From Tillus elongatus (Eukaryota; Arthropoda; Insecta; Coleoptera; Cleridae): 64,000 nucleotides of DNA. Of this stretch, positions 47,660-59,131 are shown one piece after another. Below the pieces are notes generated by a model. The model saw only the letters and a program-made list of their open reading frames with translations, searched no databases and had not been told where the DNA came from. Both the position numbers and the translations under genes were made by a program. The stretch covers positions 172,892,295 through 172,956,294 of the forward strand of contig OZ023264.1 in NCBI GenBank assembly GCA_964006375.1, in the 5' to 3' direction. Numbering within the stretch: the stretch's first letter is position 1; every line of letters begins with the position of its first letter.

Positions 47660-47799
47660 CTATGGGCTATTAGAATCAACAAATGTTTCTTCTAATCTAC
47701 TCAGCTCTTCCATCTCTACTGGGTAGGCCTTCTTGACATCCGTTCTTCTTTTCTTCGGCAGTGCTGACCTTTTCTTAGTTTTCTTCTGAATCCTCCATA

Positions 47800-47885
<86 letters not shown>

Positions 47886-48600
47886 CGGCTATAATTACTA
47901 TAGCTACTGTTGCTGTGGTGGCCAGGCTCGTTTTTATAGAATGATGCGTGACCGTGCGCCATCGTATTCCTTGGAGATGGTCCTCCTATTGTAGTTCTTC
48001 CTAAGCGATGTCCGTCAAATCATCATATGGGCGGACGACTGCTTCTTGGGGAATTGTCGCTGGACTGCTTAAGGTTTTTGAAAACGTTAAGTTGGTTATC
48101 ACTGGTTTCACGAACCCGCCAATCATCGGCACTCTCTATATCTGCTTGGGAGTTAGAACCATAGATTTTGTCTTGATGATACAGTCTTGGGAGATGGATA
48201 TAATGCCATACTGTTTCATAGTAACTTCTTTCCTTTTGCCGTTACATATGATTGCAACTCTAGCTTCTCGTGGGTCGATGAACATCCATGAGTTACTAAT
48301 GTAAAGTTGCTTCCAGATTGTCGACTTGACTTTCTGGTGATGGATTGGACACGTAGTTTTTTCTTCCCTCTGGTTTATCTCCTCCATTATGCAGTTTTGG
48401 TTGCTTTCCATGCTTCTTACCATGGCTGGGGAACACACATATAGCTTCTTGGAGATTGGGATGCTGCTTGCGAGTCTATTGTCGGTTATCTATGTCCTTG
48501 TGAAGTACCTGAACAGATAATTTGAAGAATTGTTTCTGCTTTGCTTGCAGAGCTCTTCCAACTCCGCAAAATCCAGCCTCGCCGACTCTGAGTCCTTTTG
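47660..48600 (-). pseudogene. Insect retroviral-type Env relic
   Basis: Read from 48600 on the minus strand, a decayed envelope-like protein appears. A helical segment (DSESARLDFAELEELCKQS) is followed after a stop by a cysteine-bearing ectodomain: a CIMEEINQ region, TIWKQLYISNSWMF and AIICNGKRKEV (48438-48136). The SWMF...C-x-G pattern resembles the baculovirus F-type glycoproteins of insect errantiviruses, which would fuse membranes in an intact virus. A hydrophobic segment (TATVAIVIIAA, near 47900) probably was the membrane anchor. A (TA)n tract interrupts it, and a basic tail (KKTKKRSALPKKRR) ends at 47660. It is broken by stops and frameshifts and is not functional. Confidence 0.6.
47801..47884. 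repeat. (TA)n tract inside the Env relic
   Basis: An 84-bp tract separating the putative membrane segment from the basic tail of the Env relic. Confidence 0.97.
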
Positions 48601-48618
48601 TAGTATTTTTTCTTTAAA

Positions 48619-48850
48619 ACTTGACTTGATTTGACTACGCAGCGGCCATTCTTTGGTTGATACCATGTGCCCTGCGTGTACTCTCTTCTTCTTAAATTTC
48701 CATTTAAACCTATGCTCCCATTGGCGATGTTTTAAACATGATTTGACTTGACTGCGCAGCGGCCATTGTTTGGTTACTACCCTGTGCCCTGAGCGTACTC
48801 TCTCATTCTTGACTTTTCATTTAAACCTATGCTTCCATTGTCGAAATTGT
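48619..48850. repeat. Tandem duplication, 117-bp period
   Basis: GCAGCGGCCATT at 48639 recurs at 48756, and both copies continue through ATTTAAACCTATGCT with moderate divergence. Confidence 0.8.
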
Positions 48851-49449
48851 ACCTTATACCCAGTGTCCCAATAATATTGCTGGGTTTGTTTTGTTGGTGA
48901 GTCTCCCATTATTACTGGATGGCCTTTGTATAATTTGTGGCCTCTGCCCATTTTAGATCGTACCTGAATCTGACCTGCATACTCCACCCCAGTGTGTGTA
49001 AATACTTGGTTGTACCTCTTGCTGTTCTCAATTTACCCATCAACTGTTTTGCTATTTCTTGGAAAGCATCGGCCTAACCATGAGTTCTTACTTCTGATGT
49101 TGTTGCTGTTTCTTCCCACCTTGGTATTATTATTCCATTAATTCTTGAACTAACCTGAATACCTCTTAAATTGAACCCACCTGGTCTGATCTATTCGTTC
49201 CGTTCTGTCTGTACTAATTTTGTTTGTTGCTTTGATTCCGTTCCAGATTGAATATTCTCCATATAAAAACCTTCCTTCTCTACCTTGTTTTACCTCTTGT
49301 ACCTCCTTCTTTACTTTCGTCATTGATGTCGCAAAAATTGATAAATTGTTCTGTCCACTCACATCTGTTTTAATTTCCGCCTCTGATTCGGCTCCAGATA
49401 GAAGATTATCTGGATAATGCTCGTCTCTGGCTTCTTATACATCTGGTAC

Positions 49450-50130
49450 CTATTTACTTAAATTTAAATTAAATCTTTCTTGCCCGTATGTAGCTTTTTC
49501 TACCTCTGGTACTCCATTTTCGAATGGAATTTCAACTTTTAAATTCAATTTTTCATGATTGCTTGTTGACGCTGTTTTTGTGTTGAATTCGTCAACTGTT
49601 GAGTCTATTGCCTTCTGGACTCGCTCTTGGAATGCTGTCCGTTCCTTGTACTTGCCTGTGAAGATTGGTATTTTAATTTTTGGTAGCTTGAATGCTGGAA
49701 ACCTAACCCTTGAATAGTGGTCTGTTTGGTTCCTAATTGTTTCTGGCAGTTTGTCACTGGCATTCTGGTAGCTTTGCCTTAGCGTGAAATATGCCTCATC
49801 TTGAATTTCTAATTCTGTTAGTATATTTATCTCAGTTATGTTTTCTTCCAGTAATTCCCATTGTTTCTCTAATTCTTCCCGATTTCTTTCATAGCTGGAA
49901 AGTACATTGTCATCGCCCATCATTTCTGCTTCCTCTAATATTCGCTTAAATTGTTTTACCATGACTTACCGTTTTTTCTTGAGTCTCGTGAGTTCTTTGA
50001 TGTCATTATGTACTTTTTCCATTTGTTCAAAGTATCTAGTCTCATAGCAAGGGTGTTCTAGTGGCCCTAATGCTTCTAATTGTTTGTTGTTTGCTATAGC
50101 TTTGGCCAATGGTGATAAACTGTCGCTCAC
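49450..50130 (-). pseudogene. BEL/Pao-type Gag relic
   Basis: The frame from 49962 encodes a charged, coiled-coil-like segment (EELEKQWELLEENITEIN) followed by RVRFPAFKLPKIKIPIF and TGKYKERTAFQE. This is the hallmark start of the DUF1759 region in BEL/Pao retrotransposon Gag. A short upstream frame (LSPLAKAIANNKQLEALG) out of phase near 50110 may be its N-terminus. Protease, reverse transcriptase and integrase are absent. With the Env relic in the same orientation 850 bp away, the two may be ends of one internally deleted element. Confidence 0.62.
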
Positions 50131-51279
50131 CTAGAGTTAATTATGTAGACAATGTTAGAGAGAGGAAATTATTTTAATATCACTCTGGTATGTAAACATT
50201 TAGCTTTGTTTGTTTCATATGGAAACCTTCAGTGTGGAGACGCTCTCAAGCTACTATTGACGCTTCCCGTAGACAATGTTAATGCCTAAAGTTCGACTAA
50301 ATTATCTGTTGCTTACCTAATATTTTGAACTCAAAGTTATTTCAACGTAATTCATTTCTATATTGATTTGTTCATATTTAGAGCTTTGCATAATATCACA
50401 TAAGTAATCTATGGGCTGTATATTTAATATTTAGAGCTTATTGGATAATTGTAGCGTCATTTGAAGTACAAACACTAGTTATTTATAACTTAGATTAGTT
50501 CTGTAACTCTTGACACAGCCTGATAAATACCCTTCAACTTGCAACGTGTCGTTAAAACTTATGGTAAAATCAGAAAAGAATTTTTAATAAGTGTGTTGAA
50601 ATAATTGACGTAATAGTTCCGGGATCCGAGAAATTTGAAAAGCAATTTACTTTTTAAGCCATCAGCTTTTAAACATTAAAATGAAATTTGGGATGCAGCA
50701 AATCCGTTATTGTAGAGAACTTTCCGTGGATGTTCCAAATTTTTAACCCATTCCATCAACAACCTAAAAAGTTTAGTTTTGATATTTAGCAAGCATCAAG
50801 CCTGCTAAATTTCATCAAAACAACTTTGTTACTTCTCGACACCTCTTTTTTTTAAATACTTGCGATTACTCTGGCTAACGAACTCATTTAAGCTATTAAC
50901 AGAAGAAAGACACGTACCAGGTTTAATCACAATCGGTTAATAATTTTTTTGAGTAAATAAGAGGTTACATGTCAGTCAAACAAAATGTCAAAATTTCCTG
51001 TAGTAAGCGAGAAACCTTATTTGGTTATTTATTATAAATTTAAGAGGACAAAGTTTTACAAATATTAAAGACTGGTTTGCAGAGAGCTTCAATAAATATT
51101 TTTTTAAAATAATAGTGGCTTTTGGGACCCTGGTGCTGAAAAATCGAAAGTGACAGTATAAAAACATTTAGACATTTGTTTGGATATGTATTCTTTTTTT
51201 AATTGTTTTATTTGCATCCAAAAGCTGAAGCATTTTGTAAGATGTACTGTAAAATTAAATAAGAACTATATCATATTAT

Positions 51280-51287
<8 letters not shown>
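50131..51287. other. Non-coding stretch, nothing recognised
   Basis: No LTR could be identified next to the Gag relic. 50680-50950 faintly resembles the composite block (CTGGCTAACGAACTCATTTAAG), so an old copy may be present. Confidence 0.4.

Positions 51288-51367
<80 letters not shown>
51288..51367. repeat. (TA)n microsatellite
   Basis: An 80-bp tract. Confidence 0.96.
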
Positions 51368-51370
<3 letters not shown>

Positions 51371-51718
51371 GACGAGGTCTTTACTTGCAGACCGTTTTTC
51401 GGTAAAGACGGATTGACAGTTTTAATCGGGGAATCTGTGGCGCCAGATATAAGAGGGTTTACTCCTTATTGAGGACGTGTGCGACCTTTTCGCTAAACCC
51501 TGACCAATGTAACGATCAAAGTACCTTGGCTACTCTGTGGAGAAGAGTTTGGTGACCTTTAGGCGATGCCGGTAAAAGTTTGACCCCCGAGTAAACGGTA
51601 TCTGATCGCTGACTCGGTGCGATCCGACCACTTCCATTTTCGTAGAAAGTGTAAGAGATTTTGCAGTTAAAGGTCTAGGTTTGAAAGGAAATTAATTACC
51701 GTTGTTATTTACCTAACC

Positions 51719-51719
<1 letters not shown>
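51368..51719. other. GC-balanced segment between two (TA)n tracts
   Basis: A 352-bp segment with higher GC, bounded on both sides by TA tracts. No frame is recognised. The bounding tracts suggest an insertion into one TA array, but I found no inverted termini. Confidence 0.4.

Positions 51720-51800
<81 letters not shown>
51720..51800. repeat. (TA)n tract ending in (AC)n
   Basis: About 81 bp of TA followed by ACACACAC. Confidence 0.96.
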
Positions 51801-51808
<8 letters not shown>

Positions 51809-51809
<1 letters not shown>

Positions 51810-52682
51810 GGAAACTATAAACAAAATAATATCCAAAAGGATATTTACCAATTATATATAACTAATGTGGGCTGTTAATACCATTAACTAATTCTCTGAT
51901 ATCTATATAACGGTTAGCATTTAGCGAGGCGTGGGGAGATTGGTTATGTTGGAGTTGACAGTTGATCGAGAGACAAATGTGGAAAGTGGGTAAAGTACAG
52001 ACGGTATGTGTGGTGGTTTACGATTCAAACCAGCAAGTATACTGCAGGTAACAAACACTCAGCAAAATCAAGTATTTTTAGAACTAAAAAACCGTTGATA
52101 CCAGTCTGTAGTCAACGCAACGAACACGGACGGAAACTTTAAAACCAAAGAGGCAAAAATTAAGTTCCTGGACGACCCACGTGGACCCTGGCTACTAAGA
52201 TCCTCGTTTGGGTTAAACTAGGACACAAGCTGCTCGATTATTTCAGGGAACATCTGTGATGCCTCAGAGTTCTTACAGAAATAATTAAAGAGTTCCTAAG
52301 GTACGGGGCGGAAAGCTCGGATCAGGACAAGGTTTGAGGAGTTGTCTGGAAATAGTCGTATTTCTTGAAGTGAGCAGACTGTGACTACTCAGATACCCGA
52401 TCAGGATCAAGCCAAGATGGAAATATTCTGATTATTTAAGTGACCTGTGAATGCTCAGCGCCCCCACAAAAATAATACAATACAATAGAATATCCAAGAC
52501 CATATTGCTAAAACCTGACTGAGAAAAGTGATATTTAAATATATGAATATTCGCCACACAATATGATGATTAATTATTTAAATATAACTGTCATTTAGAG
52601 GTGTACGACAAATTTGCGTCCACTCTGAAATCCAAACTTCTGACAAAAATTATTTTTGAAAATTTGAGAAGAACGGTACAAG
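51809..52682. other. Non-coding stretch, nothing recognised
   Basis: No frame or repeat was assigned. Confidence 0.45.
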
Positions 52683-52683
52683 T

Positions 52684-52930
52684 CTGGACGCAGCAAGTGC
52701 GTTATGGTAGCGAATTTTCGTGAACATATTTTTAATGGCAAATATGTTTTGATTGTAAAATCAGGGCATTTGGTTGGCAGTATAACCTATATATTACTAA
52801 CAATGTACCGTATTTTATAAAAATAGCTTTGTGGTTTCAAAAAGTACAAACATTTTCCGTAAATAAATTTTAAAAGTTCCAGAAAAAAACTGGTCCGATT
52901 TTCCTGGCTAAGGAACCTCTTTAAGCTATT
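52684..52930 (+). mobile_element. Inverted-repeat MITE, copy 4, right end missing
   Basis: The left terminus CTGGACGCAGCAAGTGCG and the following 200 bp match the family. The right inverted end is not present. Confidence 0.8.
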
Positions 52931-53439
52931 TACACACCTGCCAATGATTCACAAACAGCTTAAGGACCAAAACTGGAAAAAAAGTTTTATAAAAATTTGC
53001 AATAATTTCTTTTACAGAAATCACATTTTTTTTATAGAAACTGCCTTCAGTAATGTTACACTAAGTTATATTTTTCACAAAAATTTGACAACTTTTTTTT
53101 TACAATAATTTACCAAACATTTATCATTAACTACCAACATATCACAAGAATCTTACAAAAATAATTGCCACAGAAACCCTAAAAACACTTCTGCGAAAAC
53201 TTTTAAAATTCAGCCACTATTTGAGAGTGCCTGTATACGGCTGGATTTTTTCGACGAGTAATACAAACAAAAAGCTCTCTGAACGCGTCATTTTTATGGG
53301 GCTCCGCTATCTATTGAGAAAAATGCCGTATCACAATTTGTGATGTGTTTGAAATATGTGCCAAAAACGTGAAAAGTTGCAAAACAATTGAAGTAACTCA
53401 AAAACGATGAACGATATTAATTTTTTTCTTACAAACATG

Positions 53440-53797
53440 CATTATAATTAGATGGAACACACAAAAATGCAATAACATAATGGGATGTTCTACTAAAAAA
53501 AGAAACTGTGTATCTCACCAATGACTTATGGGCCATCCTGTGTCAAAATAGGTTTATAAGATGCAGCTCGAGATACCCTATAATTAACATATATACTTTT
53601 TTCTCATATCTTGTATACTAACGGATATATTGAGCTTTACCGTAGAAATGCGTCACCCTGTATATGTATGAGCAGACAAAAACTGAAACTGACCCCGTAT
53701 ATGGGTTTTAGTTTGCGCTCATTTGAAGAAATCTTTTTTAAATTCATAAGTCGCGGTCCTCTGAATAACGAAGTTTTCTTCGAAAATTTGCTAAACT
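53440..53797 (+). repeat. Composite repeat: block fragment plus hairpin end
   Basis: ACAAACATGCATTATA through GGATATATTGAGCTTTA matches the block that follows the MITE elsewhere. It joins near 53660 to the hairpin end without a (TA)n tract, and the palindrome at 53755-53797 is decayed. This is the only copy where the TA tract is absent. Confidence 0.78.
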
Positions 53798-54377
53798 ATA
53801 GACTATTAAACCATAACCTCTATAGCTGAAACTACTGCCGAAGCATCAGAAATATGATCTATTTGAAATGGATTATCCGAAAGTATTTTAGTAAAACGAA
53901 GGACAATGATGGTTGAAGCTGAAGCTTAAGGCTTTGTAAAACACACTTATTACGACATATCTTCTACATAAAATTTGTTTAAAATTCGTTGTCTCAAAAT
54001 TGTAAACCTTCAGGTTTCAAATCGCGACTTTGACTTCTAAAAAAGAAAAATGATAATATATATAATTCTTTTTTTGCTATTTCTTGACTTTTTTGCGTTA
54101 AGAAAACTTAATTGTTGTATGCAATATTCAATTGGTTTTGTTAGTCACAAAATATTTTGTTCTTGTGCCTTCTTCTGATCACCAGTGGCACCCAATTTTT
54201 TTTCTTAAAACGCCTATAACTTTTTTTCATTTTAACTTAAGAGATCTGAGTTTCGGTATGTCGGTAAGTTCGATAGTAGAAACGTATATGCCAAATTTGG
54301 TTTATCCGGAAAAACTGGTTCAATTTTCCTGGCTAACGAACTTGTCCAAGCCACTTGCAAAAAGAAGGTACGTACCA

Positions 54378-54380
<3 letters not shown>
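53798..54380 (+). repeat. Conserved block of composite repeat
   Basis: A further copy of the block's second half (from TAAACCATAACCTCTATAGC), running into the (TA)n tract at 54381. Confidence 0.78.

Positions 54381-54471
<91 letters not shown>
54381..54471. repeat. (TA)n microsatellite inside composite repeat
   Basis: A 91-bp tract at the expected position after the block. The sequence after it is not the usual hairpin end. Confidence 0.97.
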
Positions 54472-54937
<466 letters not shown>

Positions 54938-55856
54938 CTGAGAAACAAATATAGGAATATATTTCTAGTCGATATTTTAACGTATTCCCTCAAGTTAAAT
55001 TTCAGTTGGTCAGCGTAACCTATTCTCGTCGAATCTGAAAAGATTCAGCTTTTGCGACTGAAGCTGACTTTTTCAAAATGTCTGTTATAAAATTCTATTT
55101 AATTTTTTTCTCTTCCTTTTTCCGTCGAAAGCTCCAATATGAGACTTTTTCTTTAAAACCCCCATAGCTTCATAAATGGAGTATTACCACTTAGATTCCA
55201 TTTCAACATCGGAACATACTGGGAACTAGGTCGATCGATATTATTCCATTTCGCACCTTAGCCGAATAACACCCCAAAGCCATTTCTCAGACGTTTACCC
55301 CACAGGAGAAGTTTCATAAGATTTCTTAGCGGTGGCCGAACTGACCTCGGGTCGCAGTTAAATAACGATTGGATCTCACTGCACCGAAATGGCCAGCATG
55401 CACCAGGTGACGGCCGTTAATGGCGTCTGCTAGTTTCCGCTGTTACAGCCGTCTAGATATATACCGACTCGTTTCAACTAAGTGTGACATGCAGCACATA
55501 GCCAACTAGTGTTTTTATCCTGTGACAAATTTATATTTCCGTTGTCAATAGCTTGTTGCTTGACGCTAACAAATTGTCAACTGCACACAACATATATCAA
55601 ACTCTCGCGGTTGCCCTTTGTTGTTGTTTATCGTGAGCCCTAAATCCAAACCCGACGAGAGCAGTTTTACACTTCATTAGCTTCAATAAATACGATGGTA
55701 GATTGTGAGATGCAACAAGAACTAGGCGTTTAAGAGAAAAGATATATACAATAAGAAGACAGGGCAGCAAATGATGCTTAATTTGAAAGAAACGTGTCTG
55801 CGGAAAAAGTAGATTCATGACTTACAAACATGTTTCATAGTTTGCGTATTGTATTT
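54938..55856. other. Unassigned stretch, partly GC-richer
   Basis: 55250-55460 is less AT-rich than its surroundings and may be host sequence. No frame is recognised. Confidence 0.4.
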
Positions 55857-55959
55857 TTAGTGAATTTTCATTAAGAAGAAAGAAAATTCACTAATAGAGA
55901 GGTATCGATGGTAAGACTTTCTGAAGATTTCTTCAGGTGAGCGCGAATTACGGCGTCAG

Positions 55960-55961
<2 letters not shown>

Positions 55962-56018
<57 letters not shown>
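55962..56018. repeat. (TA)n tract, left side of composite element
   Basis: A 57-bp tract, the shortest of the long ones. Confidence 0.96.
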
Positions 56019-56020
<2 letters not shown>

Positions 56021-56058
56021 GGAAAGTCTAGGAATATTTTAAAATAATACAAAAAAAT

Positions 56059-56369
56059 CTGGATGCAGCAAGTGCGTTATGGTAGTGAATTTTCATAAAA
56101 ATGTTTTTAATAACAAATATGTGTTTTTTTTTAGAAAGCAGGCATCAAATTTGGTTACCAGTATAACCTATATAGTAAAAACAATGTTCCATGTTTCATT
56201 AAAATAACTTTATTGTTTGAAAACGTACAGAAATTTCCGAAAGTAAACTTAAAATGTAACCGAAAAAATCCGTTTCCTGGTCAACCTTATAGGTTAATAT
56301 CAAATTGAGCTTTTCAAATATGAAGCATTTAATCAAAATTCGCTACCATAACGCACTTGCTGCGTCCAG
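56059..56369 (+). mobile_element. Inverted-repeat MITE, copy 5 (both ends present)
   Basis: 311 bp from CTGGATGCAGCAAGTGCG to its complement ending GTCCAG. It is flanked by the same sequences as copy 2. Confidence 0.88.
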
Positions 56370-57157
56370 AATTTCTTAACTTACAAACATGCATTATATT
56401 TCGATGGAAAATGCAAAAGCATAAGGCGTTTTCCACTAAAAAAAATATTATTTGTATCACCAACGACTTATGGGCCACCCTGTGATGGTAGCAATAATTT
56501 TTTAAGGTGTGGCTCAAGAGACCGTATAATTAATGTGACAATATTTTTTCATATCTTGTATAATAACGGATATATTGAGCTTTATTGATTTTTTACGAAA
56601 ATTCTACAAAAATTATATACCATTAAACGATAAATTCTATAGCTAAGACTACTGCCAAGCATCAGAGAAAGGGTCTATTTGAAATGAATTTTCTGCAAAT
56701 ATTTTAGTAAAATGAAGGACTACGACCGTTCAAACTAAGACTTTAGGGTTTGTAAAACATCCTTCCTGAGACATTTTATTTCTATAGCCCGTATTAGATT
56801 CAAGTTGTTTGCCAAAATGTTGCTAATTTTGATGTTTTAAATTGTCACTTTGACGTTTTGAGGAAAACCCCAATTTATTTTTCTTTAAATGCCCATAACT
56901 TTTTTTTCTTTTAACCTACAAAGCTAAATTTTGGTAGGCACCTCACCTATAATGACATAAACCAGTGTACCAATTTTGGTTGCCCTTACTTTGTTAATTC
57001 TGGAGATATAAATTTTTTTTGAAAGAAAATCCAAAATTTTCCGGGAAAACCTGGGCCGATTTACCTGACTAACGAACTTATCCAAGCCATTTGCAAAAGG
57101 AAGGTATTCACCAAATTTAATCAAAATCGGCCTATTATTTTTTGAGTTATCGGTGTG

Positions 57158-57161
<4 letters not shown>

Positions 57162-57236
<75 letters not shown>
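57162..57236. repeat. (TA)n tract, right side of composite element
   Basis: A 75-bp tract following GAGTTATCGGTGTGATACA. Confidence 0.96.
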
Positions 57237-57241
<5 letters not shown>

Positions 57242-57363
57242 TGAACCTGACCCCGGATATGTGTTCTGGGGGGGCCTAATTAGCGCTCATTTGAAGAAAT
57301 TTTTTCAAAATTCAAAAGTCGGGATCTCCTCATTAGTGAATTCTTTTTAAGAAAATTCACTAA

Positions 57364-58602
57364 TAGGGAACACATTGATTTTGGAATCGATTAAATTGCA
57401 CTCACGGTGTATGTACTTAATCAGTCACTTAATATAAAACCATCTGTTATTAAAAAGAAGTTAAAATGATATCAAAATTGATAAACCCGATATACGATAA
57501 AAGTAGAATTTTCATATGTACCGTTGAATTTAGTTTCTAATTCAGTCATTCTTCAGTTGTTCTTTAGTAGCTGCATTAAAACATTGTCTTTTACCATGGA
57601 ACGGCGACATATGGCTTTGGACGAAATGAATGGAGCGGTAGGCCTTCTTCAAGCGAGCATGCGGCTGAATGAAGTAGCTGAGCAAATGGGTGTTTCCCAA
57701 AGTGTGATAAGTCGTTTATGGCGGCGTTTTAGAGAAACTGGCAGTCTGGCCGAGCAACATCCACGACAAGGACGCTCTACGACGGCATGTCTGGATAGAT
57801 TTTTATATTTAACTGCCAGAAGGCAGCCTACAATTACGACACCTGAATTGGTTACAACTCTGCAAAGGGTGAATAATCTAACCATTAGCCGAGATACTGT
57901 AAGAAATCGTCTTCACGAAGAAAACCTCTCTAGTAGACGTCCACGCAGATATTCACCTATTTCCACAGACAGTCGCGCTGCAAGACTAGATGGGTGTCAA
58001 AATTATCTGAATTGGACTGCAGATAACTGGGCTACAGTTTTATTCACAGATGAATCTAGGTTTGATTTCCACCCGGATTCCCGTCGAATAAGGGTGTGGG
58101 GACTATTTGGAAATGTAGAACGCTTAAGACATATTTAGGAAGTGTACACATACAGAGGTGGTACAATAATGGCATGGGCGGAATAATTATTGCGGCAGAA
58201 CTGAACTCGTTTTTCCAAATCGCTTCCTAACAGCTCAGCTATATCTGAATACCATTCTTCAACCCATAGTGCATCCACTTGTAGGCGCTATTGGTCAAAA
58301 CTTCCATCCAATGCATTATAATGTCCGTCCACATGCCGCATGCAGCGTAACCAACTGGTTGGATAACGCGGGAATTAAAGTTTGACCATGGCCAACACAA
58401 TCCCCGCGCCTGAATCCGATAGAGCGTGTCTGGGATATGCTTCAACGGATAATTATTCCACATACGGGCAACAGTCACAATGTTTTCCCAGGATCTTCTG
58501 ACAGCAGAGTGCGCAGGCTTACCACAAGGAGACCTTGACGATCTCATTTTGTCTATAAGAAATAGATGTAGAGCTGTAATTACTCAACAAGACGGTTTTT
58601 AA
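57364..58602 (+). mobile_element. Tc1-like element, copy B
   Basis: Begins with the 5' UTR of the element (ACACATTGATTTTGG) directly behind the composite element, having lost its terminus. It ends near 58602 within the last codons of the transposase. Confidence 0.8.
57596..58602 (+). pseudogene. Tc1-like transposase, copy B
   Basis: The frame from ATG 57596 (MERRHMALDEMN) is open to a stop at 58138. It contains the first helix-turn-helix (VSQSVISRLWRRFRETG), the second (ISRDTVRNRLHEENLSSRR) and the first catalytic aspartate in LFTDESRFDF. After the stop, EVYTYRGGTIMAW is recognisable and then the frame shifts repeatedly. The expected HDNARPH motif is visible only as a mutated nucleotide sequence near 58319. 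Its N-terminal half is better preserved than that of copy A. Confidence 0.9.
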
Positions 58603-58863
58603 GGGAGCGGAAAATAATTATAGGGATAAAATAGTCGAACTAGGCACATATATAGACATAGAAAACGGGATAATGTAAACTATATTAACTCACAAAACTT
58701 AACAGTAATATTATTAACTAACAAAATGAACTTACGTAGATGGTAACATGGTGACTATTAATTCAACAGTTTTATGTTTACATAATTTAAATTACAAGTA
58801 TCGCGGCGTTATATCCGAAGCATCTACATTGTAGAAACGTATTTAACCCTTAACCACTGAGGT

Positions 58864-58880
58864 GGAGTATCTCAGACTCC
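58864..58880. repeat. Subterminal palindrome 1 of piggyBac
   Basis: GGAGTATCTCAGACTCC, one mismatch from a perfect 7+7 palindrome. It overlaps the terminal repeat's CTGAGGTGGAGT motif. Confidence 0.8.
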
Positions 58881-59033
58881 GTGTCACCTTAAACTCTCAG
58901 CCCCACCCCCAATTTTAAACCCATCACTCCACCTTCCCAGGTACCTTCCCATCTTAGGTCAGTCTAGCCGTGCAGGTAAGGGCAGCCGCATGTCGTAATC
59001 GCACAAATTGTTATTAGCAGTTGAAATAAGGCA

Positions 59034-59050
59034 GGAGTCTCGCAGACTCC
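59034..59050. repeat. Subterminal palindrome 2 of piggyBac
   Basis: GGAGTCTCGCAGACTCC, followed by ACCTCAG, so it repeats the left-end motif in inverted orientation. It lies 82 bp upstream of the transposase start. Confidence 0.82.
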
Positions 59051-59131
59051 ACCTCAGTAAGTACGTAACTTTTTTATTATTTTCACTCTTCACTAATAAT
59101 CAAAATTTTATAGCGTAAAAACTGACTAGAA

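Larger units (their letters stand above)
55857..57363 (+). mobile_element. Complete composite element with palindromic hairpin ends
   Basis: 1507 bp, the only copy with both ends. Left hairpin 55857-55894 and right hairpin 57333-57363 have the same arms (TTAGTGAATTTTC/GAAAATTCACTAA), and the about 80 bp inside each is an inverted repeat of the other (GAGCGCGAATTA against TAATTAGCGCTC). Order inside: left (TA)n 55962-56018, a Tc1-terminus-like stretch 56019-56050, the MITE 56059-56369, the conserved block, right (TA)n 57162-57236, right end. Nothing is encoded, so it is non-autonomous. The terminal hairpins and an internal microsatellite recall Helentron-associated or fold-back elements, but I cannot assign a superfamily. 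Confidence 0.8.
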
